Shown here in pieces: positions 1 through 12,900 of a DNA stretch of 64,000 nt (positions are counted from its first letter, which is position 1; each line of letters begins with the position of its first letter). Under the pieces are notes generated by a model. It made no database searches and was not told the DNA's origin. It saw nothing but the letters and a program-made list of their open reading frames with translations. The stretch comes from Streptomyces sp. HNM0575 (GTDB lineage Bacteria > Actinomycetota > Actinomycetes > Streptomycetales > Streptomycetaceae). The stretch is taken from the NCBI RefSeq assembly GCF_012726265.1, contig NZ_JAASAG010000017.1:1-64000 (forward strand), read 5' to 3'. The position numbers were made by a program, and so were the translations under genes.

Positions 1-941
1 TCTCGTCTGGTGCGGCGAGTTGGGGCAGTGGTGGTCAGCCGGCGTATGCGGCGGTGAATGCGTTCCTGGACGGGTTGGCGCAGTACCGGCGTGGTCAGGG
101 CCTGCCTGCCACCTCCTTCGCCTGGGGTGCCTGGGGCGACGCGGGCATGGCCACGCAGGAGGAAGGCGCCGCGCAGTTGCGCCGCCGCGGAGTGTTCCCC
201 ATGGAGCCGGAGTTGGCGTTGTGGGTGCTGGGCCAGGCGGTCGCCGAGGACCGGACGCTGCTGACGGTGACGAACACGGACTGGGAGCTGTTCGCGCCGA
301 GTTTCACGGCGGAGCGTCCCAGCGCGTTGCTCTCGGAGATCCCCCAGGTCCAGCGCGCTCTGGCCGAACCGGACACCGACCCCGACGGTGGTGCGGGCGA
401 CGGCGGCGGCGAGTCGGGGCTGAAGGCGCGCCTGGCGGGGTTGCCGGAGGCGGAGCGTTCCCGGGAGCTGCTGGAGCTGGTCCGTACCCACGCCGCAGCG
501 GCCCTGGGTTACAGCGATGCCGAGGCGCTGCCGGCCAATCGTGCTTTCCGCGATGTGGGTTTCGACTCCGTCATCGCCGTCGAGCTGCGCAACCGTCTCA
601 AGCGCGCCACCGGCATCCCCCTGCCCGCCACCCTCGTCTTCGACCACCCCACACCCAACGCCCTCGCCAAGTACGTCCGCACGCAGCTGCTTCCGGACGT
701 GCCCGCCGCCGAGCGGTCCGAGGACGATCCGGAGGCACAGGTGAAGGAGACCCTCGCGTCCATCCCCGTCAGCCGCCTCCGCAAGGCCGGTCTCCTCGAC
801 CTGGTCCTGCAACTCGCGGACGAGGACGGAGAGGCGGCGGAGGAACCGGCGTCCACGGAAGCGACCGCGACCTCGATCGAGGACATGGACGCCGAGAGCC
901 TGCTGCGACTCGCCAGCGAGCACACGAACCCCCCGAACTGA
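1..941 (+). CDS. Modular type I PKS, 3' end (KR end, ACP, docking tail)
   Basis: This is the C-terminal end of a PKS whose beginning lies outside the window; the reading frame enters at base 3. It opens in the catalytic part of a ketoreductase, with the Ser-Ser pair, a Trp eight residues before the catalytic Tyr (WGSGGQPAY) and Gln three before that Tyr. This is the pattern of an A1-type KR, giving an L-configured hydroxyl. An ACP follows, with the phosphopantetheine motif VGFDSVIAVEL and its Ser codon at 567. The tail ends in a helical, acidic stretch (EDMDAESLLRLASEHT) typical of C-terminal docking domains. It stops 20 bases before the next PKS, so the two are probably co-transcribed and successive in assembly. 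By analogy with nystatin and amphotericin it would be the NysB/AmphB-like protein. Whether this last module also has DH or ER cannot be seen. Confidence 0.95.
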   Translation, partial: SSGAASWGSGGQPAYAAVNAFLDGLAQYRRGQGLPATSFAWGAWGDAGMATQEEGAAQLRRRGVFPMEPELALWVLGQAVAEDRTLLTVTNTDWELFAPSFTAERPSALLSEIPQVQRALAEPDTDPDGGAGDGGGESGLKARLAGLPEAERSRELLELVRTHAAAALGYSDAEALPANRAFRDVGFDSVIAVELRNRLKRATGIPLPATLVFDHPTPNALAKYVRTQLLPDVPAAERSEDDPEAQVKETLASIPVSRLRKAGLLDLVLQLADEDGEAAEEPASTEATATSIEDMDAESLLRLASEHTNPPN

Positions 942-961
942 CGGCGATCTAAGGGAACCTG

Positions 962-3900
962 ATGACCTCCTCCGATAACCAGTACGTCGAGGCTCTGCGG
1001 TCGTCCTTGAAGGAGATCGACCGGCTGCGCAAGCAGAATCAGCAGCTGATCGCGGCCGCCGTCGAACCGATCGCCGTCGTCGGCATGGGCTGCCGCTACC
1101 CCGGCGGCGTGAGCACCCCGGAGGAGCTGTGGCAGCTCGTCGCGGAAGGCCGCGAAGGGATCTCCGGCTTCCCCACTGACCGCGGATGGGACCTCGACGC
1201 CATCCAGAGCGCCGCCCGTGAAGGCGGGTTCCTGACCGACCCCGCCTCGTTCGACGCCGAGTTCTTCGGGATCTCGCCCCGCGAAGCCGTGGTGATGGAC
1301 CCGCAGCAGCGGCTGCTGCTGGAGACGAGCTGGGAGGCGTTCGAGCGCGCCGGCATCGGCCAGGAGGCGCTGCGGGGCAGCCAGACGGGCGTCTTCATGG
1401 GCACCACCGCCCAGGACTACGCCGACCTCCTCGCCGGCTCCGCCGAGGACGTGGGCCTCTACGCCACCACCGCCTTCGCCGCGAGCGTCCTCTCCGGCCG
1501 CATCTCCTACCTGCTGGGGCTCGAAGGTCCGGCGGTGACGGTGGACACCGCGTGCTCGTCGTCGCTGGTGGCCATGCACCTGGCCTCGCAGGCCCTGCGG
1601 CAGGGCGAGTGCGATCTGGCACTGGCCGGCGGAGTGGCCGTCATGTCCACCCCCAGCGGCTTCGCCGCCTTCACCTCGCAGGGCGGCCTCGCACCCGACG
1701 GGCGCTGCAAGGCGTTCTCCGACGCCGCCGACGGCACCGGCTGGTCCGAGGGCGCGGGTGTCGTCCTGCTGGAGCGGCTCTCCGACGCCAAGCGCAAGAA
1801 CCACGACATCCTCGCCGTACTGCGTGGTTCGGCCATCAACCAGGACGGCGCGTCGAACGGGCTGACCGCGCCCAACGGCCCGTCCCAACAGCGCGTCATC
1901 CGGCAGGCGTTGGCCAACGCGGGTCTCTCGCCGTCCGATGTGCACGCCGTCGAGGCGCACGGCACCGGCACCTCCCTCGGCGACCCCATCGAGGCACAGG
2001 CCCTGCTCGCGACGTACGGGCAGGAGCGTGAACACCCGCTGCTGCTCGGCTCCATCAAGTCCAACATCGGCCACCCGCAAGGAGCGGCGGGCGTGGCGGG
2101 CGTCATCAAGATGGTGATGTCCCTGAGGGAGGGCCTTCTTCCCAGGACGCTCCACGTGGACGAGCCGTCCGGCAACGTCGACTGGGACGCGGGCGCGGTC
2201 CGGCTCCTCACGGAGGCGGCCGACTGGCCCGAGGCGGACGGTCCACGCCGTGCCGGCGTTTCGGCCTTCGGCGTCAGCGGCACCAACGCGCACGTGATCC
2301 TGGAGCAGGCGCCCGAGGCCGAGACGACCTCCGAGGAGGACGAGGCAGCGGCAGCGGCGGGAAGCCGGGAGCTGGCCGTACCGTCCGTACTGCCGTGGGT
2401 GGTGTCGGGCCGGTCGGAGCGTGCGCTACAGGCCCAACTGGACTCGCTGGCCTCCTTCGTGGAGGGCCACCCCGAGTATTCCCGGGCCGACGTGGGCTTC
2501 TCGCTGGCGGCGTCCCGGTCGGTGTTCGAGCATCGTGCGGTGCTGCTGGCGTCGCAGGACGGTCGCACCGAGGTGGCGCGGGGCGCGGTCCCCGACGACG
2601 CAGGCGCCCTGCTGGCGGTGGTCTTCTCCGGTCAGGGGAGCCAACGCCTCGGTATGGGGCGGGAGTTGTATGGCCGGTTCCCGGTCTTCGCCGAGGCTTT
2701 CGATGCGGTGTTGTCGTATCTGGATCCGGGTCTGCGGGATGTGGTCTGGGGCGATGACGACGAGGACGAACAGGCGCTGAATCGTACGGGGTGGGCGCAG
2801 CCTGCCCTGTTCGCCCTTGAAGTGGCGCTGTTCCGCCTGGCGGAGTCCTGGGGCGTCCAGCCCGACTACCTCGCCGGGCACTCCATCGGTGAGATCACGG
2901 CCGCCCATGTTGCCGGGGTGTTCTCGCTTGAGGACGCGTGCACGCTGGTGTCGGCACGGGCCCGGTTGATGGAGGCGCTGCCCGAGGGCGGCGCGATGGC
3001 CGCCATCGAAACCACCGAAGAGGAAGTCACCCCGCTCCTCACTGAAGACGTGTCGCTGGGGGCGGTCAACGGCCCGTCCTCGGTGGTGGTTTCGGGCGAG
3101 GAGAGCGCGGTCACCGCCCTGGTTGAGCGGTTTGAGGAGCGGGGGGTGCGGACGCGGCGGTTGCGGGTTTCGCACGCGTTCCATTCGCCGTTGATGGACC
3201 CGATGCTGGACGACTTCCGTACGGCTGTGGCCGGTCTGTCGTTCAGCGAGCCCGAGATCCCGGTGGTCTCGAACCTCACGGGCCGGGTGGCCGACGCCGC
3301 GGAGATCGCCTCGCCGGACTATTGGGTGCGGCACGTCCGCGAGCCGGTGCGTTTCGGCGACAGCGTCGAGTGGCTGGCCGGGCAGGACGTCACCGGGTTC
3401 CTGGAGTTGGGCCCGGACGGTGTGCTCTCGGCGATGACCGCCCAACTCGCCCCCGAGACCACGGCCGTTCCCGTACTGCGCAAGGACCGTGGCGAAGAGA
3501 TTGCCGCCCTGACGTCGATCGCTCAACTCCACGTCAACGGGCACGCAGTGGACTTCGCCCGGCTCTTCGAAGGCACCGGCGCCCGGCACGTCGACCTACC
3601 GACGTACGCCTTCCAGCACCAGCGCTTCTGGCCCACGGCGGCGGCTCGCACCGGTGACGCCTCGGGTCTGGGACTCAGCGCGGTGGAGCACCCGCTGCTG
3701 GGCGCGTCCGTCGAACTGGCAGGCGCCGAAGGGACGTTGTTCACCAGCCGCCTGTCGCTGACCACGCACCCGTGGCTGGCGGACCATGTCGTGCAGGGGA
3801 GGGTGCTCTTCCCCGGCACCGGGTTCGTCGAGCTGGCGGTGCGTGCCGGTGACGAGGTCGGCTGCGACCGTGTCGATGAACTGACCCTCGCGGCGCCGCT

Positions 3901-6900
3901 GGTGATCCCCGAGCAGGGGGCGGTCCAGCTCCAGGTCTCGGTCGGCGTCCCCGACGAGGCCGGGCGCCGCGGCGTCACGGTGCACGCCAGGCCCGACGGC
4001 AGCGAGGACGCGGCGTGGGTGGAGCACGCGGTCGGCGTCCTGTCCGTCGACGGCGCGACCGCCGGATTCGACGCCTCGGCCTGGCCGCCCGCGCACGCCG
4101 TACCGATGACGGTCGAGGGCTGCTACGAGCGCTTCCCCGAGCTCGGCTTCGACTACGGCCCCGTCTTCCAAGGCCTCCAGGCCGCCTGGCGGGGCGAGGA
4201 CGGCGACCTCTTCGCCGAGGTCGCCCTGCCCGAGGACACCCCGATCGAGGGCTTCGGACTGCACCCCGCCCTCCTCGACGCCGGCATACACGCCGCAGGC
4301 CTCCCGGACGCCGGTGCCGTCGGCCAGGAGGGTCTGCCCTTCTCCTGGCAGGGCGTCTCGCTGCACGCAACCGGCGCCCGCTCGGTCCGCGTGCGGCTCT
4401 CCAGGGCGGCCGGGGACGCCATGAGCATCGAGGTGGCCGACGCCGCCGGTGCGCCCGTCGCCACCGTCGAGTCCCTGGTGACGCGTCCGGTTCCGGCGGC
4501 CGGTCAGCTGGAGGCGCACGGTCCGCGCGAGGCCCTGTACGTCCTGGACTGGGCACCCGTCACAGCCCCCGTCACCCCCGCATCGCCGACGGACCCGCCG
4601 GGACTCGCCGTCGTCGGTCCCGACACGCTGGGCATCGGCGAAAGCCTCGGCGTGGAAGGCACCCCTTGGGCTGACCTCGGCTCCACCGTGACCGTCGATG
4701 CCGCGGCATCCCCCAGGACCGTCCTCGTACCCGTGGCGGGCGAATCCGGCGCCGATGCGGCGGAATCCGCTCACGCGGCGGCGGCCCGCGCCCTCGAACT
4801 GCTCCAACAGCGGGCGGCGGGCGAGCAGTTCGCGGACAGCCGGCTGGTGTTCGTCACGCGTGGCGCGGTGACGGGTGAGGATCCGGCGGCCGCCGCGGTG
4901 TGGGGCCTGGTGCGCTCCGCGCAGTCCGAGCACCCGGGCCGGTTCGGCCTGCTCGACCTCGACGGCACCGACGCGTCCATCGGCGCACTGTCGCAGGCGC
5001 TCGACACCGGAGAGCCCCAACTCAGGCTCCACGACGGCCAGATGACGGCCCCACGCCTGGCCAAGGCCGCTGACCGGCAGGAGCCGCGGAGCCCCTGGGA
5101 CGTCGAAGGCACGGTCGGCACGGTCCTGGTGACGGGCGGCACGGGCGGTCTGGGCGCGGTCGTCGCGCGGCATCTGGTCTCCGAGCACGGTGTACGTGAC
5201 CTGCTGCTGGTCTCGCGTCGTGGCCAGGAGGCCGACGGGGCGGGGGAGTTGGTCGCCGAGCTGGACGAGCTTGGTGCGCGGGCGGAGGTCGCCGCGTGCG
5301 ATGTGAGCGATCGCGAGGCGCTGTCGGCGTTGCTGGCCGAGCACCCGGTCGGTGCGGTGGTGCACGCGGCGGGTGTGCTGGACGACGGTGTCATCGAGTC
5401 GCTGACGCCCGAGCGCGTGGACTCCGTGTTCCGTCCGAAGGTGGACGCGGCGTGGAACCTGCACGAACTCACCCGCGACCTCGACCTGTCGGCCTTCGTG
5501 CTGTTCTCCTCGGCCGCCGGAGTTTTCGGAGGCGCGGGCCAGGGCAACTACGCGGCCGCGAACGCCTTCCTCGACGCGCTCGCCGCCCACCGCCGCCAAC
5601 TCGGCCTGACCGCCGTCTCGTTGGCCTGGGGCGCCTGGGCACAGACCGCCGGAATGACCGGCGACCTCACCGAGAGCGACATGCGGCGCATCGCCCGCAC
5701 GGGCATGGCCCCCCTGACCGTCGAGCAAGGGGTGGAACTCTTCGACGCCGCTCTCGCAGGCGGCGACGCGGCAGTGCTGCCGCTGCGGCTCGACCTGAAG
5801 GCGGCCCGAGCACAGGGCGAGACACCGCCGCTGCTACGTGGCCTGATACGGACACCGGCGCGAGCCCGCCGGACCGTGGCCGCCGAGACCGGCACGCAGA
5901 GCGGACTCATCGCGCACCTCGCCGGGCTCGGCCACTCCGAACGCACCGAGAAACTCACCGACTTGGTACGCGGCGAAGTCGCAGCGGTACTCGGACACGC
6001 CGACGCCGCATCGGTCGACGTCACCCGTCCCTTCCAGGGCCTCGGCTTCGACTCCCTCACCGCAGTCGAACTCCGCAACCGGCTGACGGCCTCCACCGGA
6101 CTGCGGCTCCCGGCGACGCTCGTCTTCGACCACCCGACGGTGACGGTTCTCGCCGAACGCGTACGGGACGAACTCTTCGGCGCCGACGGCGAATCGGGCC
6201 TCCCGGCACTCGTCTCACGCGCCGCCGGTGCACTGCCGCCCGTCGCGGACGACCCGGTCGTGATCGTCGGAATGGCGTGCCGCTACCCCGGCGGCGTCGC
6301 CTCACCGGAGGACCTGTGGCGGCTCGTACGCGGAGGCGGCGACGCCATCTCCGGCTTCCCCACCAACCGGAACTGGGACCTGGAGAACCTGTACGACCCC
6401 GACCCGGACGAACCCGGGAAGACACACGTCGTCCGGGGTGGATTCCTGCACGACGCCGACGAGTTCGACCCCGGCTTCTTCGGAATGTCCCCGCGTGAAG
6501 CCCTCGCGACGGACGTCCAGCAGCGGCTCCTGCTGGAGACCTCCTGGCACGCGTTCGAACGCGCCGGCATCGACCCGGTGACGCTCCGCGGCAGTGGCAC
6601 CGGCGTCTTCGCCGGCGTCATGTCCAACGACTACAGCACGCTGATCAGCGACGACAGCTTCGAGGGCTACCAGGGCACCGGCACCGCACAGAGCGTGCTC
6701 TCCGGACGCGTCGCCTACGCACTCGGACTCGAAGGCCCCGCGGTGACGGTGGACACCGCGTGCTCGTCCTCGCTCGTCTCCATGCATCTCGCCGCCCAGG
6801 CCCTCCGCGGCGGCGAATGCGAGCTGGCGCTCGCGGGCGGTGTGACGGTCATGTCCACACCGGGCTCCTTCGTCGCCTTCTCGCGGCAGCGGGGGCTGTC

Positions 6901-9900
6901 GGCGGACGGACGCTGCAAGTCCTTCGCGGATTCCGCCGATGGTGTGGGCTGGTCCGAGGGCGTCGGGCTGGTGGTGCTGGAGCGGCTGTCGGATGCGCGG
7001 CGTAACGGGCACCGGGTGCTGGCGGTGCTTCGCGGTTCGGCGGTGAATCAGGATGGTGCGTCGAATGGTTTGACGGCGCCGAACGGTCCGTCCCAACAGC
7101 GGGTGATCCGGCAGGCGTTGGCGAGCGCGGGGCTGTCGACCGGTGACGTGGACGTCGTCGAGGCGCATGGCACCGGTACGACGCTGGGCGATCCGATCGA
7201 GGCGCAGGCGCTCCTGGCGACATACGGCCGTGATCGTGATCATCCGCTGCTGCTGGGGTCGGTGAAGTCCAACATCGGTCACACGCAGGCGGCTGCGGGT
7301 GTCGCTGGTGTGATCAAGATGGTGAAGGCGATGCGGCACGGCAGTCTGCCGCGCACGCTCCACGCGGAGACCCCCTCCTCGCATGTCGACTGGGAAGCCG
7401 GTGCTGTCGAGCTGCTGGCGGAGGAGGCGGCGTGGCCGCAGGACGAGCGAGTGCGTCGCGCTGCGGTGTCGTCGTTCGGTGTCAGCGGGACCAACGCCCA
7501 CCTGATTCTGGAGCAGCCCGCCGAGGTCGTTGAACCGGAGAAGCCGACTTCGGTGTCGGTCTCGCCTGGTGTGGTGCCGGTGTTGGCGTCGGCGAAGTCT
7601 GCGGGTGCGCTGGACGGGCAGGTGGAGCGGCTGCGGGAGCGGGTTGCTCAGGGGCCGCGGCTGGATGTGGGTTTCTCGTCGGTGGTGTCGCGGTCGGTGT
7701 TCGAGCATCGTGCGGTGCTGCTGGCCGATGAGGAGGGTCTGACCGAGGCGGCTCGCGGTGTGGCGGCTCAGGACCCGGGTCCGCTGGCTGTGGTCTTCTC
7801 GGGTCAGGGCAGTCAACGCCTCGGTATGGGGCGGGAGTTGTACGGCCGCTTCCCGGTCTTCGCCGAAGCCTTCGATGCCGTCTTGGCGCACTTGGATCCG
7901 GGTCTGCGGGATGTGGTCTGGGGCGAGGACGCGGAAGCGCTGAACCGTACGGGGTGGGCGCAGCCTGCTTTGTTCGGGTTGGAGGTGGCGCTGTTCCGCC
8001 TGGCTGAATCGTGGGGCGTCCAGCCGGACTATCTCGCGGGGCACTCCATTGGTGAGATCGCGGCCGCTCATGTTGCCGGGGTGTTCTCGCTTGAGGACGC
8101 GTGTGCGTTGGTGTCGGCGCGTGCGCGGTTGATGGAGGCGCTGCCCGAGGGCGGTGCGATGGCCGCCATCGAGACATCCGAGGAAGAGGTCACCCCGTTC
8201 CTGACTGAAGGCGTGTCGTTGGGGGCGGTCAACGGTCCGTCATCGGTGGTGGTTTCCGGTGAGGAGGGCGCGGTCACCGAACTCGTCTCGCACTTTGAGG
8301 AACAGGGGGTGCGGACGCGGCGGTTGCGGGTTTCGCATGCGTTCCATTCGCCGTTGATGGACCCGATGCTGGAGGACTTCCGCACCGCCATCGAGAACCT
8401 GTCCTTCGAGGCCCCGCAGGTGCCGGTGGCGGCATGGGGCGATGTGTCGAGCCCGGAGTACTGGGTGCGGCACGTCCGCGAGGCCGTACGCTTCGGCGAC
8501 AGCATCGAATGGCTCGCCGAGCAGGACGTCACCACGTTCCTGGAGCTCGGCCCCGACGGCGTGCTCTCCGCGATGGCCGCGGCAATCGCCCCCGAAACCA
8601 CGGCCGTTCCCGTACTGCGCAAGGACCGTGGCGAAGAAGCAGCCGCCCTGGCGGCGATCGCTCAACTCCACGTCACCGGCCACGAGATGGACTGGGCCCG
8701 GATCTTCGAAGGCACCGGCGCACAGCGGATCGACCTGCCCACCTACGCCTTCCAGCACCAGCGCTTCTGGCCCGCCGTGTCCACCCGTACCGGCGACGCA
8801 TCCGGACTCGGACTCACCGCCGTCGAGCACCCGTTGCTGGGCGCGGCCGTGGAGGTGGCGGGGGCGGACACCCTTCTCTTCACCAGTCGCCTGTCGCTGG
8901 CCTCGCACCCGTGGCTGGCCGATCACGCCGTCTACGGACGGGTGTTGTTCCCGGGCACCGGGTTCGTGGAGCTGGCGCTGCGGGCCGGTGACGAGGTCGG
9001 CTGCGACCGCGTCGAGGAACTCACCCTCGCGGCACCGCTGGTGATCCCCGAGCAGGGCGCCGTACAGATACAGGTCTCCGTCGCAGCCCCCGACGAGGCC
9101 GGCCGCCGCCGACTCGCCGTCTATTCACGGCCCGAGACCGCAGAAGACCTTCCATGGGTGGAGCACGCCGTCGGCGTACTGGCCGAAGAGCAGCCGTCGA
9201 CGGCCGAGTTCGACGCTTCCGTATGGCCGCCGGCTGGCGCGGCACCGATGGAAGTCGAGGGCTGCTACGAGCGGTTCGCCGACGTCGGCTTCGACTACGG
9301 CCCCGTCTTCCAAGGCCTCCAGGCCGCCTGGCGTGGCGAGGACGGCGAATTCTTCGCCGAGGTCACTCTGCCCGAGGACACCCCGATCGAGGGCTTCGGA
9401 CTGCACCCCGCGCTCCTCGACGCAAGCCTGCACACCGGTGCCGTCGACGCTTCACAGGCGGGCAGCGGTGAAGTGCCCTTCTCCTGGCAGGGGTTGTCGC
9501 TGCACGCATCAGGCGCGAGGACGGTACGGGTGCGCCTGAAGTCGGCAGGTGACGGAGCCATGGCGCTCACAGCCGCGTCGCCGTCGGGCGAACTGGTCGC
9601 GTCCGTCGAGGCGTTGGTCACGCGCACGCTGTCGACCGACCAGCTTCGGGACGAGCGCCGCGCGCAAGACGCACTGTTCGGCGTGTCCTGGACGCCGGTC
9701 TCGGTGCAGGACGTCGCCCGGACTGCCGCCGTCGTCGGGCCGGATCCGCTGGGGCTTGCGCAAAGCCTCGCCGAGGCGGATGCCCATGCGGATCTGAGCG
9801 CTGTCGCTCCGGCGGTGGCGGACGTGGTTCTGGCGCCGGTCGTCGGCGCGACGGACGACGATGCGGCCGCTTCCGCGCACGCGACCTCCGCTCATGTCCT

Positions 9901-12900
9901 GGAGCTGATCCAGGAATGGCTGAGCGACCAGCGGTTCGCGGGTTCGCGGCTCGTCTTCGTCACCCGTGATGCGGTGTCGGGTGAGGATCCGGCGGCTGCG
10001 GTGGTGTGGGGTCTGGTGCGGTCGGCGCAGTCCGAGCACCCGGGCCGTTTCGGGCTGCTGGACGTCGACGACACGGAGGCGTCGCTGGACGTCCTGGCAC
10101 ACGCGCTGGGTGCGGACGAGCCGCAGCTGTCGGTGCGGGAGGGAGAGGTGCGGGCGGCGCGTCTGTCCCGCGCCACGTCCTCCGGTGAGGCTGTGGCGTG
10201 GGACGCTGCGGGCACGGTCCTGGTGACGGGCGGCACGGGTGGTCTGGGTGCGGTCGTGGCGCGGCATCTGGTCTCCGAGCACGGTGTACGCGATCTGCTG
10301 CTGGTGTCGCGTCGTGGCCAGGAGGCCGACGGCGCGGGGGAGTTGACCGCCGAGCTGGACGAGCTTGGTGCGCGAGTTGAGGTCGCTGCGTGTGACGTCG
10401 GCGATCGCGAGGCGCTGTCGGCGCTGCTGGCGGAGCACACGATCGGTGCCGTGGTCCACGCGGCCGGCGTGCTCGATGACGGTGTGATCGAGTCCCTGAC
10501 ACCGGAGCGTGTGGACTCCGTGCTACGTCCGAAGGTGGACGCGGCGTGGCATCTGCACGAGTTGACCCGTGACCGGGATCTGTCGGCGTTCGTACTGTTC
10601 TCCTCCGCCGCCGGCGTGCTGGGAAGCGCGGGCCAGGGCAACTACGCCGCAGGGAACGCCTTCTTGGACGCGCTCGCTGCCCACCGTCGTCAACTGGGCC
10701 TTCCCGCGGTGTCGTTGGCGTGGGGCGCGTGGGCCGAGACGGGCATGCTCGCCGAGACCGACGTGGAACGGATGGCGCGCGCCGGTATGCCGCCGCTGAG
10801 CACGGCCGAGGGGCTGGAGCTGTTCGATGCGGCCCTTGGCGCCGACGAGGCGGCGCTCGTACCCGTCAGGCTCGACCTGCCGGTACTGCGTGCGCGCGGC
10901 GAAGTTCTCCCACTCCTACGAGGACTGATCCGTGTCCGGTCTCGACGCTCCGTCGCCGGCTCGGAGACGGCGGCCTCGCTGGTGCAGCGGTTGGGTGGTC
11001 TGGAGGAGAGTGAGCGGTACGACGCGCTGCTGGATCTGGTGCGCGGCGAGGTCGCCGGGGTGCTGGGTCACGCTGACGCGGCAGCCGTGGAGGCGTCCCG
11101 TGCGTTCCAGGATCTGGGCTTCGATTCGCTGACGGCGGTGGAGCTGCGTAACCGTCTGACTTCCGTCACGGGCCTGCGGCTGCCGGCGACGCTCGTCTTC
11201 GACTATCCGACTGCTGCTGCTCTCGCGGCGCATCTGCGGGAGGAGCTGTTCGGTGCGGAGCTGGGCGAACTCGTCGTGCCTTCGCGGGTGTTGCCGTCGT
11301 TGGCGGATGATCCGGTTGTGATTGTGGGGATGTCGTGCCGTTATCCGGGCGGCGTTGCCTCGCCTGAGGATTTGTGGCGGCTGGTGTCGGAGGGCGCGGA
11401 CGCGATCAGCGACTTCCCGGCCGACCGCGGCTGGGATCTGGAGTCGCTCTTCGACTCTGATCCGGATCACCCCGGTACCTCCTACACCCGCCGTGGTGGG
11501 TTCCTTCGCGACGCGGCGGAGTTCGACCCGGAGTTCTTCGGGATGTCGCCGCGTGAGGCGTTGGCGACGGATGCGCAGCAGCGGTTGTTGCTGGAGGCGA
11601 CGTGGGAGGCGCTGGAGCGTACCGGCGCCGATCCGGCCGATCTGCGTGGCAGCCAGACGGGCGTCTTCGCGGGCGTGATGTACAACGACTACGCCTCGCT
11701 CCTGGACGGCGGAGAACTGGAAGGCCAACAAGGACAGGGCAGCTCCGGAAGCATCGCTTCGGGCCGAATCGCGTACACCTTCGGTTTCGAGGGTCCGGCG
11801 GTGACGGTGGACACGGCGTGCTCGTCGTCGCTGGTGGCGATGCACTGGGCGGCGCAGGCCCTGCGGTCGGGTGAGTGCGACCTGGCGCTGGCCGGTGGTG
11901 TGACGGTGATGTCGACGCCCAACCCCTTCGTGGAGTTCTCGCGGCAGCGGGGTCTGTCTGAGGACGGGCGCTGCAAGGCGTATGGGGATTCTGCTGATGG
12001 TGTGGGCTGGTCCGAGGGTGTCGGGCTTGTGGTGCTGGAGCGGTTGTCGGATGCGCGGCGTAACGGGCACCGGGTGCTGGCGGTGCTGCGCGGGAGCGCG
12101 GTGAATCAGGATGGTGCGTCGAATGGTTTGACGGCGCCGAACGGTCCGTCGCAGCAGCGGGTGATTCGGCAGGCGTTGGCGAGCGCCGGGTTGTCGACGT
12201 CTGATGTGGATGCCGTGGAGGGTCACGGGACGGGGACGTCGTTGGGTGACCCGATCGAGGCGCAGGCTTTGATGGCGACTTACGGGCAGGAGCGGGATGC
12301 CGAGCGGCCGCTGTTGTTGGGGTCGATCAAGTCCAATATCGGGCATACGCAGGCGGCTGCGGGTGTCGCGGGTGTGATCAAGATGGTGGAGGCGATGCGG
12401 CACGGCAACCTGCCGCGCACTCTCCACGCGGAGACCCCGTCTTCGCATGTGGATTGGGAGGCCGGTGCTGTCGAGCTGTTGGCCGAGGAGGCGGCGTGGC
12501 CGCAGGACGAGCGGGTGCGCCGTGCCGCGGTCTCGTCGTTCGGTGTCAGCGGGACCAACGCCCATCTGATTCTGGAGCAGCCCGCCGAGGTCGTTGAACC
12601 GGAGAAGCCGACTTCGGTGTCGGTCTCGCCTGGTGTGGTGCCGGTGTTGGCGTCGGCGAAGTCGGTGGTGGCGTTGGATGGGCAGGTGGAGGCGTTGGGT
12701 GCCTGTGCCCGGGAGCGTTCGCGGTTGGATGTGGGTTTCTCGTCGGTGGTCTCCCGGTCGGTGTTCGAGCATCGTGCGGTGCTGCTGGCCGACGAGGACG
12801 GGCTGGCGGAGGCTGCTCGCGGTGTGAGCATGTCCGATCCGGGTCCGTTGGCTGTGGTCTTCTCGGGTCAGGGGAGTCAACGGCTTGGTATGGGGCGGGA

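Noticed and set aside
1064..2300. First KS as a decarboxylating loading KS (KSQ)
   Set aside because: The active-site residue is Cys (C198, TACSS), and an N-terminal docking coil plus an upstream PKS end show it receives a chain.
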